Positions 51,614-61,664 of a stretch of DNA of 64,000 nt are shown piece after piece (position 1 is the stretch's first letter; each line of letters begins with the position of its first letter). The DNA comes from Flavobacterium sp. KACC 22761 (lineage in GTDB: Bacteria; Bacteroidota; Bacteroidia; Flavobacteriales; Flavobacteriaceae): positions 3,720,001 through 3,784,000 of the forward strand of contig NZ_CP139148.1 of NCBI RefSeq assembly GCF_034058155.1, in the 5' to 3' direction. The position numbers and the translations under genes were made by a program. Below the pieces are notes generated by a model. That model was given only the letters and a program-made list of their open reading frames with translations. It was not told the origin of the DNA and ran no database searches.

Positions 51614-53929
51614 ATGGAATTAAATAAAATATATAAAATAGGACGCATAGGAGTAAGTTTTTGTCTTCTGTTTTTAGCGTCATGCCAAAGTGAGAAAACA
51701 GTTTATCTCCAAAAAAATCAATTGGTAGATAAAGTGTATCCTTTGCTTGATACCGAAAATTCAAGATGGTTTTACTTTTCATCTGCTAGCCGTCCTTTCG
51801 GTATGGTGAATTTAAGTCCTGATACAGAAATTAAAGGAGATTGGGGATGTGGGTATAAATTCAATACAGATACCATAAAGGGATTTAGTCATGTTCACGA
51901 ATGGCAACTTTCTGGGATTTCAGTAATGCCTGTGGTGATTGCTAAAGATAATACAAAAAAGATTTTCACAGATTTCTACTCGAAATTCAGTCATAAAACA
52001 GAAAAAATTACGCCTGGATATCATTCGGTAGTTTTAGACCGTTATCAAATAACTGCCGAATTAACAAGCACAAAAAGAGTAGGCTTTCATCGGTATACTT
52101 TTCCAGTGAATGCTCAAAAAGCAATTCTTTTTAATCTAAATACAGTTTTAGGTCCTTGTGAAAATACGGACGGAATATTGGAAAAAAACAATGACAATGA
52201 GCTTTCGGGATCATTGATTCTAAGTACAAATTTTAGAAGACCAAAACCGTTAAAAGTCTTCTTTAAAATAAAAATCAACGCGCCAATTGCTTCTGTCACA
52301 AAAGACACAGGAACGGGTAACTACCTAATTAATTTAGGGAATGTTGACAAAAAGGTATTAATGAAAGTAGGAGTTTCCTATACTTCAGTACAAAATGCGT
52401 CAATTAATATTGATGAAGAATTGCCTCATTGGGATTTTGACAAAGTTGTTGAATCATCAAGAGAAGAATGGAATAATTTGCTGAGCAGAATTAAAATAGA
52501 GGGAGGTTCAGAAACGGACCAAAGAAGATTTTACACCGATCTTTGGCATGCGCTGCAAGGCAGAAAAATGATTAATGATGCAAATGGTGCTTATCCTGAC
52601 AATACGGGAGAAAAATTTAGAATTGGACAATTACCGTTAAATCAAAACGGAAAGCCAAAATACAATCAATTTAATTCTGATTCGTTTTGGGGTGCACAAT
52701 GGACAATTAACACACTTTGGGGACTTGCATATCCTGAAATTATGGAAGATTTTGTACACTCTTTAATGCAATATTATAAAGATGGAGGAATGATTCCGCG
52801 TGGTCCTTCGGGCGGTAATGACACCTATGTGATGACGGGAGCTTCCACAACACCTTTTATTGTTACGGCTATTCAAAAAGGTATTGTAAAGGAAGATTTG
52901 GAATCCATTTATATTGGTTTGAAGAAAAACCACATGTTAAATGGTATTATGGGAAAAGCAGGTTACGAGCATAAAACCAATATTGGTGGCGGACTGAAAT
53001 ATTATTTAGAAAAAGGTTTTGTGCCTTATCCGTTGCCAGAAGGTAATTTTGGAAGCCATCAGGATGGTGCAAGCTTAACATTAGAATACGCTTATGAGGA
53101 TTGGACTTTGGCACAATTAGCAAAGAAGCTAAGCCATTATGAAGATTATAAATATTTCTTGGCGAGATCTCAAAATTATCAAAATGTATTTGATAAATCA
53201 GTTGGATGGATGCGCCCTAAAGATGTTGATGGAAAATGGCTTCCTAATTTTGACCCGTATAAATATGAAACAGGTTTTATAGAAGCCAATGGTGCTCAGG
53301 CAACATGGTTTGTCCCACATGATATTGACGGTTTGGTTAAGTTGATGGGAGGGCAAGAAAAGGCCGTAGAAAAATTAAATGCTCAATTTCAAACAGCAAA
53401 AAAATTAAAATTTACATCAGGGACTTCACACGATGCAGAATTGCATCCTGAGTTTAGCCGAATTCCGATAAATTTTGGAAATCAACCTTCGATTCAGACG
53501 CCCTTTATTTTTAATTTAATTGGGAGACCGGATTTAACACAATATTGGACACGCGAAGTGATAAAAGAAACCTTCAGCGGATTATCGCCAAAAACAGGAT
53601 ACAACGGCGATGAAGATCAAGGGTTAATGGGGAGCTTAAACGTTTTGTTGAAAATTGGTTTGTTTCAGATGAATGGGGGAACTGATGAAAATCCACAATA
53701 TCAAATAGGAAGTCCTATCTTTAATAAAATTTCGATTCAATTAAATCCAGATTATTACAAAGGCAAAGAGTTCGTGATTAAAGCTTTGAATAATAACCCT
53801 GAAAATATTTACATCAATACAATACAATTCAATAATAAAACGGTTGAGAATTTTGCAATTTCCCACAGTGATATTACAGGCGGAGGCGAATTGATTTTAG
53901 AAATGGGAGATAAATCTTCTAAAAAATAG
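51614..53929 (+). CDS. GH92 family alpha-mannosidase, lipoprotein
   Basis: A 771-residue protein with lipobox LASC (Cys at about 24), so it may be surface-bound. GH92 pieces include SSASRPFGMVNLSPDT near the start, KGFSHVHEWQLSG, FWGAQWTINTLWGLAYPE, and the GYNGDEDQGLMGSLNVLLKIGLF block, which matches GNDDxGxMSxWxxFxxxGFYP loosely. GH92 enzymes are calcium-dependent exo-alpha-mannosidases acting on N-glycans or yeast mannan. This copy diverges more from the consensus than the one at 55737, so a different linkage or sugar is possible. Confidence 0.85.
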   Translation: MELNKIYKIGRIGVSFCLLFLASCQSEKTVYLQKNQLVDKVYPLLDTENSRWFYFSSASRPFGMVNLSPDTEIKGDWGCGYKFNTDTIKGFSHVHEWQLSGISVMPVVIAKDNTKKIFTDFYSKFSHKTEKITPGYHSVVLDRYQITAELTSTKRVGFHRYTFPVNAQKAILFNLNTVLGPCENTDGILEKNNDNELSGSLILSTNFRRPKPLKVFFKIKINAPIASVTKDTGTGNYLINLGNVDKKVLMKVGVSYTSVQNASINIDEELPHWDFDKVVESSREEWNNLLSRIKIEGGSETDQRRFYTDLWHALQGRKMINDANGAYPDNTGEKFRIGQLPLNQNGKPKYNQFNSDSFWGAQWTINTLWGLAYPEIMEDFVHSLMQYYKDGGMIPRGPSGGNDTYVMTGASTTPFIVTAIQKGIVKEDLESIYIGLKKNHMLNGIMGKAGYEHKTNIGGGLKYYLEKGFVPYPLPEGNFGSHQDGASLTLEYAYEDWTLAQLAKKLSHYEDYKYFLARSQNYQNVFDKSVGWMRPKDVDGKWLPNFDPYKYETGFIEANGAQATWFVPHDIDGLVKLMGGQEKAVEKLNAQFQTAKKLKFTSGTSHDAELHPEFSRIPINFGNQPSIQTPFIFNLIGRPDLTQYWTREVIKETFSGLSPKTGYNGDEDQGLMGSLNVLLKIGLFQMNGGTDENPQYQIGSPIFNKISIQLNPDYYKGKEFVIKALNNNPENIYINTIQFNNKTVENFAISHSDITGGGELILEMGDKSSKK

Positions 53930-53982
53930 TGACAGCAATATAGCTTAGCCTTAATACATTAATTTTATTTAAAATATTAAAC

Positions 53983-55629
53983 ATGAATAGAAGAAATGCC
54001 TTAAAATTAGGAATGTCAGCAGTTGCAGGCCTTTATTTATCGCCTTTACTTGGACAGTCTGATTTATTTGCTGCACCTGTGTTTAAAAGTGGTTTTGAGC
54101 CCAATTGGGATTCTTTGAGTAAATATCAAGTTCCAGATTGGTTTCGTGATGCTAAATTTGGGATATGGGCACATTGGGGACCACAATGCGAGCCTGAAGC
54201 GGGAGATTGGTACGGAAGAGGAATGTATGAAGAAGGCTCAAGACAGTATAAAATTCATGTTGAAAAATACGGACATCCCTCAAAATTTGGTTTTAAGGAT
54301 GTAATCAATGTTTGGAAAGCTGATAAATGGAATCCAGATGAGTTGGTGAGCTTATATAAAAAAGCAGGTGCCCGATATTTTTTGGCAATGGCAAATCATC
54401 ATGATAATTTAGATTTATACGACAGCAAATTTCAACCCAATTGGAATTCTACTAAAATGGGGCCCAATAAAGATATCATTGCAGGATGGGAAAGTGCAGC
54501 TCGAAAACATGGTTTGCCTTTTGCTGTAAGTGTTCACGCGGCGCATGCTTGGAACTGGTTTGATACCTCTCAAGGAGCTGATAAAAGCGGGCCTTTAGCT
54601 GGAATTCCTTACGATGGAAATTTGACTAAAGCAGACGGAACAGGAAAATGGTGGGAAGGATTAAATCCGCAAGAACTTTACGCTCAAAATCATCCATTAA
54701 GCGAAGCGACCTCAGGTAATAAATCAATCAACAGTCAGTGGGATTGGGGTGATGGAGCTTCAATTCCAACATCAGATTATATCGAAAAATTCCATGATAG
54801 AACCATCGATTTAATCGATAAATACAATCCAGATTTAGTTTATTTTGATGATACAGCATTGCCATTTTGGCCAATTAGTGATGCGGGATTACGTATAGCA
54901 GCACACTTGTACAATAAGAGCCTTAAGAAAAACAAAACAGTACAAACTGTTGTTACGGGTAAAATACTAAACGAGCAACAGCGGAAATCAATGGTTTGGG
55001 ATATTGAGAAAGGGCAAAGCAATGCAATTGAACCTTTGCCATGGCAGACTGATACCTGTATAGGACACTGGCATTATGACAGAGAAGTGTATAATAATAA
55101 AAGATATAAGTCAGCAAAAACGGTTATTCACACACTTATTGATGTAGTGAGCAAAAATGGGAATTTGATGTTGAACATTCCAGTTCGAGGTGATGGAAGT
55201 ATAGATGAATTAGAACGTGCCATTGTAGAAGAAATTGGTTTGTGGATGAAAGTGAATGGAGAAAGTATTTATGGTACACGCCCATGGAAAATTTTTGGCG
55301 AAGGCCCCCAACAAGAAAGTGCTAGTGCTTTAAGTGCACAAGGATTCAATGAAGGGAAAGGCAAGCCGTATACATCCGAAGATATACGTTTTGCTAAAAA
55401 AGGGAAACAACTTTTTGCAACAGTAATGACTTGGCCCGAATCTAATTCGGTTTTAATTAAAAGTTTAGGAAAACAGGCTGGTTATTATACAAAAAGCATA
55501 AAACAAGTCAAGTTGATAAGTACAGGACAAAATCTTCAATTTATACAAAAAGATAATGGGTTAGAAGTTCTTTTTCCCAATCAAAAGCCGGAACTTGTTT
55601 ATGGTAATGTTTTGGAAATTAACTCATAA
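53983..55629 (+). CDS. Alpha-L-fucosidase, GH29
   Basis: A 548-residue protein. The N-terminus MNRRNALKLGMSAVAGLYLSP looks like a twin-arginine signal. The catalytic barrel shows the GH29 set: DWFRDAKFGIWAHWGPQC, YFLAMANHHDNLDLYDSKFQ, and the nucleophile Asp in PDLVYFDDTALPFW, with NGNLMLNIPVRGDGSID at the end of the domain. It removes alpha-linked L-fucose. It lies between two GH92 genes of the locus. Confidence 0.92.
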   Translation: MNRRNALKLGMSAVAGLYLSPLLGQSDLFAAPVFKSGFEPNWDSLSKYQVPDWFRDAKFGIWAHWGPQCEPEAGDWYGRGMYEEGSRQYKIHVEKYGHPSKFGFKDVINVWKADKWNPDELVSLYKKAGARYFLAMANHHDNLDLYDSKFQPNWNSTKMGPNKDIIAGWESAARKHGLPFAVSVHAAHAWNWFDTSQGADKSGPLAGIPYDGNLTKADGTGKWWEGLNPQELYAQNHPLSEATSGNKSINSQWDWGDGASIPTSDYIEKFHDRTIDLIDKYNPDLVYFDDTALPFWPISDAGLRIAAHLYNKSLKKNKTVQTVVTGKILNEQQRKSMVWDIEKGQSNAIEPLPWQTDTCIGHWHYDREVYNNKRYKSAKTVIHTLIDVVSKNGNLMLNIPVRGDGSIDELERAIVEEIGLWMKVNGESIYGTRPWKIFGEGPQQESASALSAQGFNEGKGKPYTSEDIRFAKKGKQLFATVMTWPESNSVLIKSLGKQAGYYTKSIKQVKLISTGQNLQFIQKDNGLEVLFPNQKPELVYGNVLEINS

Positions 55630-55736
55630 TGGTTTTAGCGTGATGCAGAGCAATACATTCCAAATGTTTACATTGATGATTTAACATATTCAATATTTAA
55701 TTTAAAAATTTCAGTCCTAAGAGTAAAAAGAAAAAT

Positions 55737-58013
55737 ATGAAAATTATGCAATACACTAAAGTGATTCTTTTTTTAGGAATATCATCTTTTTTGACTATTA
55801 ATGCACAAAGCCAGGTTCACAAGCATGTAGATCCCATGATTGGCTCTGAGGGCGTTGGTCGTGTTTTTATTGGACCTTCATGTCCGTATGGAATGGTTAA
55901 ACCAAGTCCTGATTGTACAGTAAATCCAAACAGCGGATGGTTGCCTTTGCCAAAAGAAGTTACAGGTTTTAGTCAAGTGCACGTAAGTGGAACCGGTGGC
56001 GGACCAAAATATGGAAACATCCTTATAATGCCTTTTTCTGGAGCATTAAACAAATTGGATCAAACTTCTTATAGAGCAGAGGAAAATGTGAAATTGGGTT
56101 ATTATGAAACGATTTTCAAAGAGAATAATATCAAAACAGAGATAACAACAGCCGAAAAAGCTTCTTTTTACAAGATTACTTATCCTAAAAATGCGACTAA
56201 AGATTTAAAAATAGACCCAGGGTTTTTCTTAGGAGAATCTCCTGAGCCAGACGGGCGAGAAGCACAGCAATTTGTAGGTTCTCAAATTGAAATCGTTTCA
56301 GATCATGAAGTTAGAGGTTACAGCAGAATTCGTGGAGGCTGGAATAACGGCCGTGCCTATACTGTTTATTTTTGGGCAATTTTTGATCAGCCAATTGCAA
56401 AATATGTGACATGGAAAGATGGGAAATTTTACGCTGATCAATCATCTCAATTTGATTCAGGAAAGAAAACCGCTGCATTGCTTTCTTTTGGGAAAGATGG
56501 AAAACAAGAATTAAATATTAAAATTGGAATTTCTTTTTTAAGTGAGCTGAAAGCTAAAAATAATATAGAGGTCGAAATTCCGCATTGGGATTTTAATTCG
56601 GTTTTATCCAATTTAGAAAATAAATGGGAAGCTTTATTAAGCCGAATAAAACTTTCGCCCGACACGCCTGAAGATTATAAAAAGATGTTTTACACAGGTT
56701 TGTATCATACCATGCTGGCTCCAGTTAACAGAACGGGCGAAAATCCTTTATGGACAAATGATGAACCTTATTATGATGATTTTTACTGTATTTGGGACAC
56801 TTTTAGAAGTTCGAGCCCTATGATTACCTTAATTGATTCCAAACGTCAAGTCGAAATCGTAAATGCAATGCTTAACATTTATAAACGCGATGGATATATG
56901 CCAGAAGGCAGAAGCGGGAATGATAACGGCCGTACGCAAGGCGGGTCAAATGCAGAGGTTGTAGTAGCCGATGCTTTTGTCAAAAAACTAAAAGGAATCG
57001 ATTATGAACTGGCATTAAAAGCCATGCTGAAAGATGCGACAGTGCCTCCAGGCGGAAATGAAGAAAAAGAAGGAAGAGGAGGCTTAATGGAATATCTGCG
57101 TCTGGGTTATGTGCCGTATAATGTACCTCGCGCAGGAAATATGACAATTGATTTTTCATACAATGATTATAATATTGCAACCGTAGCAAAAGGATTGGGG
57201 TACACGGATTTGTATAATCAATATATAAAGCAAGCAGACAGCTGGCAAAATTTATGGCGCTCAGATTATGAGAATAATGGCTCTAAAGGCTTTATTATGC
57301 CAAAAGATGCATCAGGAAATTGGCTGGACGATATTGTTTTTGGGGAATCAAAAATTCAGAAGCCAAGATTCAAATATACTCCAGTTATTATTGAGTCTCC
57401 TTGGTATGTTTGCCATTGGTGCGTGTTTTTTTATGAAGCAACTTCTTGGGAATATTCGTTTAGCATTCCTCATGATGTTCCTGAACTTGTTCGCAAATCG
57501 GGCGGAGAATTGGCATTTCAGAAAAGATTGGATACTTTTTTTGATTCAAAATTGTACAATGTTGCCAATGAACCTTCGTTTTTGACTCCTTGCTTGTATC
57601 ATTGGATTGGAAAACCTTATTTGAGCAGCGACAGAATTCATGAAATCATCACAAACAATTTCAATACGTCGCATGAAGGTTTGCCAGGAAATGATGATTC
57701 TGGCGCAATGTCTTCTTGGTTGGCTTTTCACATGATGGGATTATATCCAAATGCTGGACAGCCTTACTATTTGTTGAATGCACCGTTTATTAAGGAAACT
57801 GCGATACAACTAGAAAACGGCAATCAATTCAAGATTACGGCTAGGAATATGAGCAAGAAAAACAAATACATAAAAACGGCATTCTTAAACGGAAAACCAT
57901 ACAATCAGGCTTGGATTACCCATGATGATATTATGAAAGGTGGCGAATTGATTTACGAAATGGATTCTAAACCTTCGGCTTGGGGAACGACTATTTTGCC
58001 ACCAAAAAAATAA
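55737..58013 (+). CDS. GH92 family alpha-mannosidase
   Basis: A 758-residue exported enzyme with signal peptide (VILFLGISSFLTINAQ); ATG at 55737 or 55746. It carries the classical GH92 block GNDDSGAMSSWLAFHMMGLYPNAG, the start motif VDPMIGSEGVGRVFIGPSCPYGMVKPSPD, and WDTFRSSSPMITLID. It hydrolyses terminal alpha-mannose with calcium. It closely follows the fucosidase and is second of two GH92 in the locus. Confidence 0.94.
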   Translation: MKIMQYTKVILFLGISSFLTINAQSQVHKHVDPMIGSEGVGRVFIGPSCPYGMVKPSPDCTVNPNSGWLPLPKEVTGFSQVHVSGTGGGPKYGNILIMPFSGALNKLDQTSYRAEENVKLGYYETIFKENNIKTEITTAEKASFYKITYPKNATKDLKIDPGFFLGESPEPDGREAQQFVGSQIEIVSDHEVRGYSRIRGGWNNGRAYTVYFWAIFDQPIAKYVTWKDGKFYADQSSQFDSGKKTAALLSFGKDGKQELNIKIGISFLSELKAKNNIEVEIPHWDFNSVLSNLENKWEALLSRIKLSPDTPEDYKKMFYTGLYHTMLAPVNRTGENPLWTNDEPYYDDFYCIWDTFRSSSPMITLIDSKRQVEIVNAMLNIYKRDGYMPEGRSGNDNGRTQGGSNAEVVVADAFVKKLKGIDYELALKAMLKDATVPPGGNEEKEGRGGLMEYLRLGYVPYNVPRAGNMTIDFSYNDYNIATVAKGLGYTDLYNQYIKQADSWQNLWRSDYENNGSKGFIMPKDASGNWLDDIVFGESKIQKPRFKYTPVIIESPWYVCHWCVFFYEATSWEYSFSIPHDVPELVRKSGGELAFQKRLDTFFDSKLYNVANEPSFLTPCLYHWIGKPYLSSDRIHEIITNNFNTSHEGLPGNDDSGAMSSWLAFHMMGLYPNAGQPYYLLNAPFIKETAIQLENGNQFKITARNMSKKNKYIKTAFLNGKPYNQAWITHDDIMKGGELIYEMDSKPSAWGTTILPPKK

Positions 58014-58026
58014 AAATATCCAGTAC

Positions 58027-58593
58027 ATGAAAAATATAATTTTAGCAATTCTTTTTTGCACCACCTATCAGTTTGGATTTTCACAAAATTACGTCCCGTC
58101 AATTAAAAACAATACCGAGTTAAGCTATGTTTGTAAGTTGCACGGACAAACAAGAACCTTGACGCTTTTAACAAAAACAACTAAAGACACTCTCGTTTTT
58201 GGTTTGGAAACAAAAGGCGTAAAAACCAATATTGTAACGAGTCAAAAAGCATTAAAGAAAGGCGATGCATTAAGTTTTAATCAAGGTGAATATTCGAATG
58301 TTTTAATCTTAAAGCCACATGAGACTTTCTTTATGATTTCTCAATCGGCTTATCAGGATTTGGTAAAAAATAAAAAGTTTGTTTATAACAACACGACTTA
58401 TATTTTGGATGAAAAAAATGATAAAAGCAATGTTGATTTGGAAGGAAAATCAATTGATGCTTTTCATGTTGTTGCTCAGATAGATGAAACCGAAATGTGG
58501 ATCATAAAAAATCCAGATTTCCCTTTAATCTGCAAAATGACCAAGAATCCATTAGGAATTAATTTCACACTAGTAAAAGTTACAGACAAATAA
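58027..58593 (+). CDS. Small secreted protein in the glycan locus, function unknown
   Basis: A 188-residue protein with signal peptide (ILAILFCTTYQFGFSQ). The mature part is mostly beta (LSYVCKLHGQTRTLTLLTKTTKDTLVFGLET…, SIDAFHVVAQIDETEMWIIKNPDFPLICKM), like a small lipocalin-type or DUF3108-like sheet. It starts 13 bases after the GH92 gene, so it is in the operon. No catalytic set seen; family not recognised. Confidence 0.7.
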   Translation: MKNIILAILFCTTYQFGFSQNYVPSIKNNTELSYVCKLHGQTRTLTLLTKTTKDTLVFGLETKGVKTNIVTSQKALKKGDALSFNQGEYSNVLILKPHETFFMISQSAYQDLVKNKKFVYNNTTYILDEKNDKSNVDLEGKSIDAFHVVAQIDETEMWIIKNPDFPLICKMTKNPLGINFTLVKVTDK

Positions 58594-58678
58594 TCTTTTG
58601 TCATTAACAAGAACCAATTGACCACTGGTTTTTTACAAAAAAACAATCAAACTATTATCTCAACCAACAAACAAGTTT

Positions 58679-60475
58679 ATGAAGAATCAAATGAACCGTG
58701 GAGAATTTCTTCGACTTGGAAGTCTTTCATTAGCAGGCGTTTTAGTAAGTGATCTCGCCTTTGCAAATGACTTTTTTTCTAATAATAATTCAGAAAAAGA
58801 AGATATTCAATTAATGAAAAAACTCATTTTAGGCAATGATGCCAGAGTTAAAAGTATATTGAATAAAAAATTTAATGAATCTGGAATAAGAATTAGTAAT
58901 TTCCGACCAATTGCAAGCGCCATAACAATATGTACGGCCTCATTATTAAATTCAAAATCAGATTTCTATAAGTCAAAACCTGTAGCCGAAAAAATCAATG
59001 AAGCTATAGATATTTTACTCAAAGAACAATATAGCGATGGCACACTAGATGCCGGTGGAAACAGGCAATCGCCTCCAGATACTGCTTTTATTCTGGAATA
59101 TATTTGTCCAGCCGCTGTTTTGCTAAATAAAGACAAGCAAAGAGACTTCGCAGTATTGCAAGAGAAATTGAAAAAGTTCATTTTGAATGCTGGCGAAGCA
59201 ATGGTTACCGGAGGCATTCATACCCCAAACCATCGCTGGGTTGTTTGCGGAGCTTTGGCCAGCATCAATTCGTTGTATCCAGATGCAAGATATCTGAAAA
59301 GAATAGATCAATGGCTTGCAGAAGGTATTTATATGAATGCAGACGGACAGTTTTCAGAGCGAAGTGGCATATATTCAGCAGTTATAGACAAAGCATTGAT
59401 CAACATGTCCAAATTGCTCCATAAACCTGAATTGTTAGATATCGTAAATAAAAATTTGACAACCTATTTTTATTACACAGAGCCAAACGGAGATTTGGTT
59501 ACAGTCGATTCTAAAAGACAAGATCAGTTTATGAATATTAAGGTAAATAAATTTTATTTGTCCTACCGATATATGGCTATTCGCACCAAAAATCCAATAT
59601 TTGCTTACATGGTAAAAGTGATCGAAAGCCTTCCAGAATTCAACAGTGAAATTTTGTGTGATTCTTTGGCTTTTTTTATGGAAACTACTGAACTTCAAAA
59701 GGAAATTCCGACTGATGCCAAAATAGCAAACGATTTTGAAAAGTTTTTTGCAGTTTCAAATTTAGCGCGAATCAGGCGTGGCAAAACTTCTGTAACATTA
59801 TTTGGTGGCAACGATAAACCTTTGCAGATTGTTTCGGGTAGATCTTCAAATCCTAATTTTTTGATGTTTAGAAAAGGAGATGCAATTTTAAAATACATGC
59901 GTTTGTCGACTTCGTTTTTTAGACTCGGATATTTTAGCAGTGATGGAATTGTAAAGGAAGGAAACAAATATATTCTCAAAGAAACCAAGGAAGGAGATTA
60001 TTATCAACCACTTGAAGCGCCATATCTCAAACCTGATGGTGACTATAAATTATCGCCTTCGCTCGACGGTCGTTTTTGGAACAAAATGGATTTTGATTCC
60101 CGAATAAAAAGCAACGTAAAAACACAAACAACCGTAATAGAAATTACAGAAGAAAATGGAAGTTTGAATCTAGAATTTAAAGTTGACGGCCCTCCAAATG
60201 TCGAAGTTACGATCGAAATGTGCTTTAATGAAGGAAGTGTTGTTTCAGGAGCCGATAGGGATGAAAACAAAAATTATTTTCTTAAATCGGGATTCGCAAC
60301 AATTGCTGGAGGAACTGATACCATAAAAGTTGGCCAAGGAAAATGTGAGCATCATAGCGTTGAGAATTTAGATAGCGAAGAATACACCTATCATCAAGGT
60401 ACTTTGCGAACTGCTGGCGAACATGTTTATATTACCGGATTTACACCATTCAAGCACACTATGACAATTTCCTGA
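58679..60475 (+). CDS. Probable alpha/alpha-toroid carbohydrate-active enzyme, unclassified
   Basis: A 598-residue exported protein (signal FLRLGSLSLAGVLVSDLAFA). The first ~300 residues are helix pairs (AEKINEAIDILLKEQYSDGTLDAGGNRQSPPDTAFILEY, KLKKFILNAGEAMVTGGIHTPNHRWVVCGALASI), like the incomplete toroid of heparinase II/III and PL8 lyases. The motif HTPNHRW (about residues 180-186) with Asn-His is reminiscent of the lyase neutraliser/base pair. The last ~200 residues are beta-rich (RFWNKMDFDSRIKSNVKTQTTVIEITEENG…), as in the lyase sandwich domain. I cannot place it in a named family. Its position inside the locus supports a role on the same glycan. Confidence 0.6.
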   Translation: MKNQMNRGEFLRLGSLSLAGVLVSDLAFANDFFSNNNSEKEDIQLMKKLILGNDARVKSILNKKFNESGIRISNFRPIASAITICTASLLNSKSDFYKSKPVAEKINEAIDILLKEQYSDGTLDAGGNRQSPPDTAFILEYICPAAVLLNKDKQRDFAVLQEKLKKFILNAGEAMVTGGIHTPNHRWVVCGALASINSLYPDARYLKRIDQWLAEGIYMNADGQFSERSGIYSAVIDKALINMSKLLHKPELLDIVNKNLTTYFYYTEPNGDLVTVDSKRQDQFMNIKVNKFYLSYRYMAIRTKNPIFAYMVKVIESLPEFNSEILCDSLAFFMETTELQKEIPTDAKIANDFEKFFAVSNLARIRRGKTSVTLFGGNDKPLQIVSGRSSNPNFLMFRKGDAILKYMRLSTSFFRLGYFSSDGIVKEGNKYILKETKEGDYYQPLEAPYLKPDGDYKLSPSLDGRFWNKMDFDSRIKSNVKTQTTVIEITEENGSLNLEFKVDGPPNVEVTIEMCFNEGSVVSGADRDENKNYFLKSGFATIAGGTDTIKVGQGKCEHHSVENLDSEEYTYHQGTLRTAGEHVYITGFTPFKHTMTIS

Positions 60476-60685
60476 TGTTTAAAATAGAATCAAATTTCAT
60501 AAACATATTTTAGAAATCTTGTTGAATTTTAAGCATTTGAAACAAGATTGAACTTGTATAAATACTGATTTTATACGCCTAAAAATAAATTTCACATAAT
60601 TTTCAAATAATATTAGAGAATTATTCGTGTAATTTGAACAGTTATTTTAAATTTATGAAAATTAAATATCTAATAAAATACAATT

Positions 60686-61543
60686 ATGAAATTATCATTT
60701 TTAGCAGCTTTGTCGTTTTGCTTTACTTGTTTTGCACAAAATAAAACAGATGCAAGTTTGTATATGAAAGCAGACAAAATATCTTATCTGACTGATATTG
60801 GTTCAGAGTCGGGAGATTTGTACAGTACAATTGGACATCACGGACCTGCAGTAGAAAATGAATGGATGGCTTTGAGGATCTATTTTAGTGATAAAGTTGC
60901 GATTGATGTATATTCAAAAGCAAAACCAGGTTTAGAATTAAAAGCGGCACATTGGTATCCAACTCCTGAGCAGCAAAAAGATGGATGGGGCGCAGATTAT
61001 TATAAAGTTGCTAATACAGTAGGATTGGGAGGAGTGAAGCTTTGGGATGGAGAAAAATTGGTTTCTCTGAATCCGGTGTCAAATCGCTTGGCTCATGTTG
61101 GCAAAACTGAGACCACTTCTTACATGGAAATGATTTCAAGAGGAGTTCCGTACAAAGGAAAAAAAGTCGATATTTTAGTTCGAGTGACTGTATTTTCAGG
61201 AAAAAGAGAAGCTAAAGTTGAAGCTGTTAGTTTGACAGGAGAAAAGGTGCAATTTGCTACTGGAGTAAATTATTTCAAAGATTTTGAGACAAAAAAGGGA
61301 GCAAATTATATTGCGGTTTGGGGAAAACACCCAGAAGATGTAGCGGCTGAAATTGTTCCAATTGGGGCCGGAATTATGTATAATCCAAAAGATTACGAAA
61401 AAACTACAGACGATGGTAATCAGTATTTGCTGATCTCGAAACCAACAAAAAATTTAGAGACAAAAATTATTTCATCAAGTGCCAGAGAACAAGAGTTGAA
61501 CACTTTGGACAAATTGGAAGCTTACATGAAAAAATTACAATAG
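60686..61543 (+). CDS. DUF4861-family secreted protein
   Basis: A 285-residue protein with signal peptide (LSFLAALSFCFTCFAQ). The mature part is beta-rich with the blocks STIGHHGPAVENEWMALRIYFSD, DVYSKAKPGLELKAAHWYPTPEQQ and GWGADYYKVANTVGLGGVKLWDG, which I associate with DUF4861 proteins of Bacteroidota glycan loci. Function is not established; the conserved GHHGPAVENE segment is the likely active or binding site. It is preceded by a 210-base gap and followed by a dispersed palindrome. Confidence 0.7.
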   Translation: MKLSFLAALSFCFTCFAQNKTDASLYMKADKISYLTDIGSESGDLYSTIGHHGPAVENEWMALRIYFSDKVAIDVYSKAKPGLELKAAHWYPTPEQQKDGWGADYYKVANTVGLGGVKLWDGEKLVSLNPVSNRLAHVGKTETTSYMEMISRGVPYKGKKVDILVRVTVFSGKREAKVEAVSLTGEKVQFATGVNYFKDFETKKGANYIAVWGKHPEDVAAEIVPIGAGIMYNPKDYEKTTDDGNQYLLISKPTKNLETKIISSSAREQELNTLDKLEAYMKKLQ

Positions 61544-61549
61544 CTTTTC

Positions 61550-61601
61550 ACCCATTGGGTGCAGCTATTTTAAATTATCTTAAAAAATGCGCCCAATGGG
61601 T
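61550..61601. repeat. Inverted repeat after the DUF4861 gene
   Basis: ACCCATTGGGTGCA (61550-61563) and TGCGCCCAATGGGT (61588-61601) are inverted arms with one mismatch. No strong T-tract follows. It may be a dispersed repeat or a weak terminator. Confidence 0.55.
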
Positions 61602-61664
61602 AAATGATTTTAAGTCTTAAAATGTATCATTAAGAGTCTTAAAATCGTCAAAAAAGAAAGTTAT

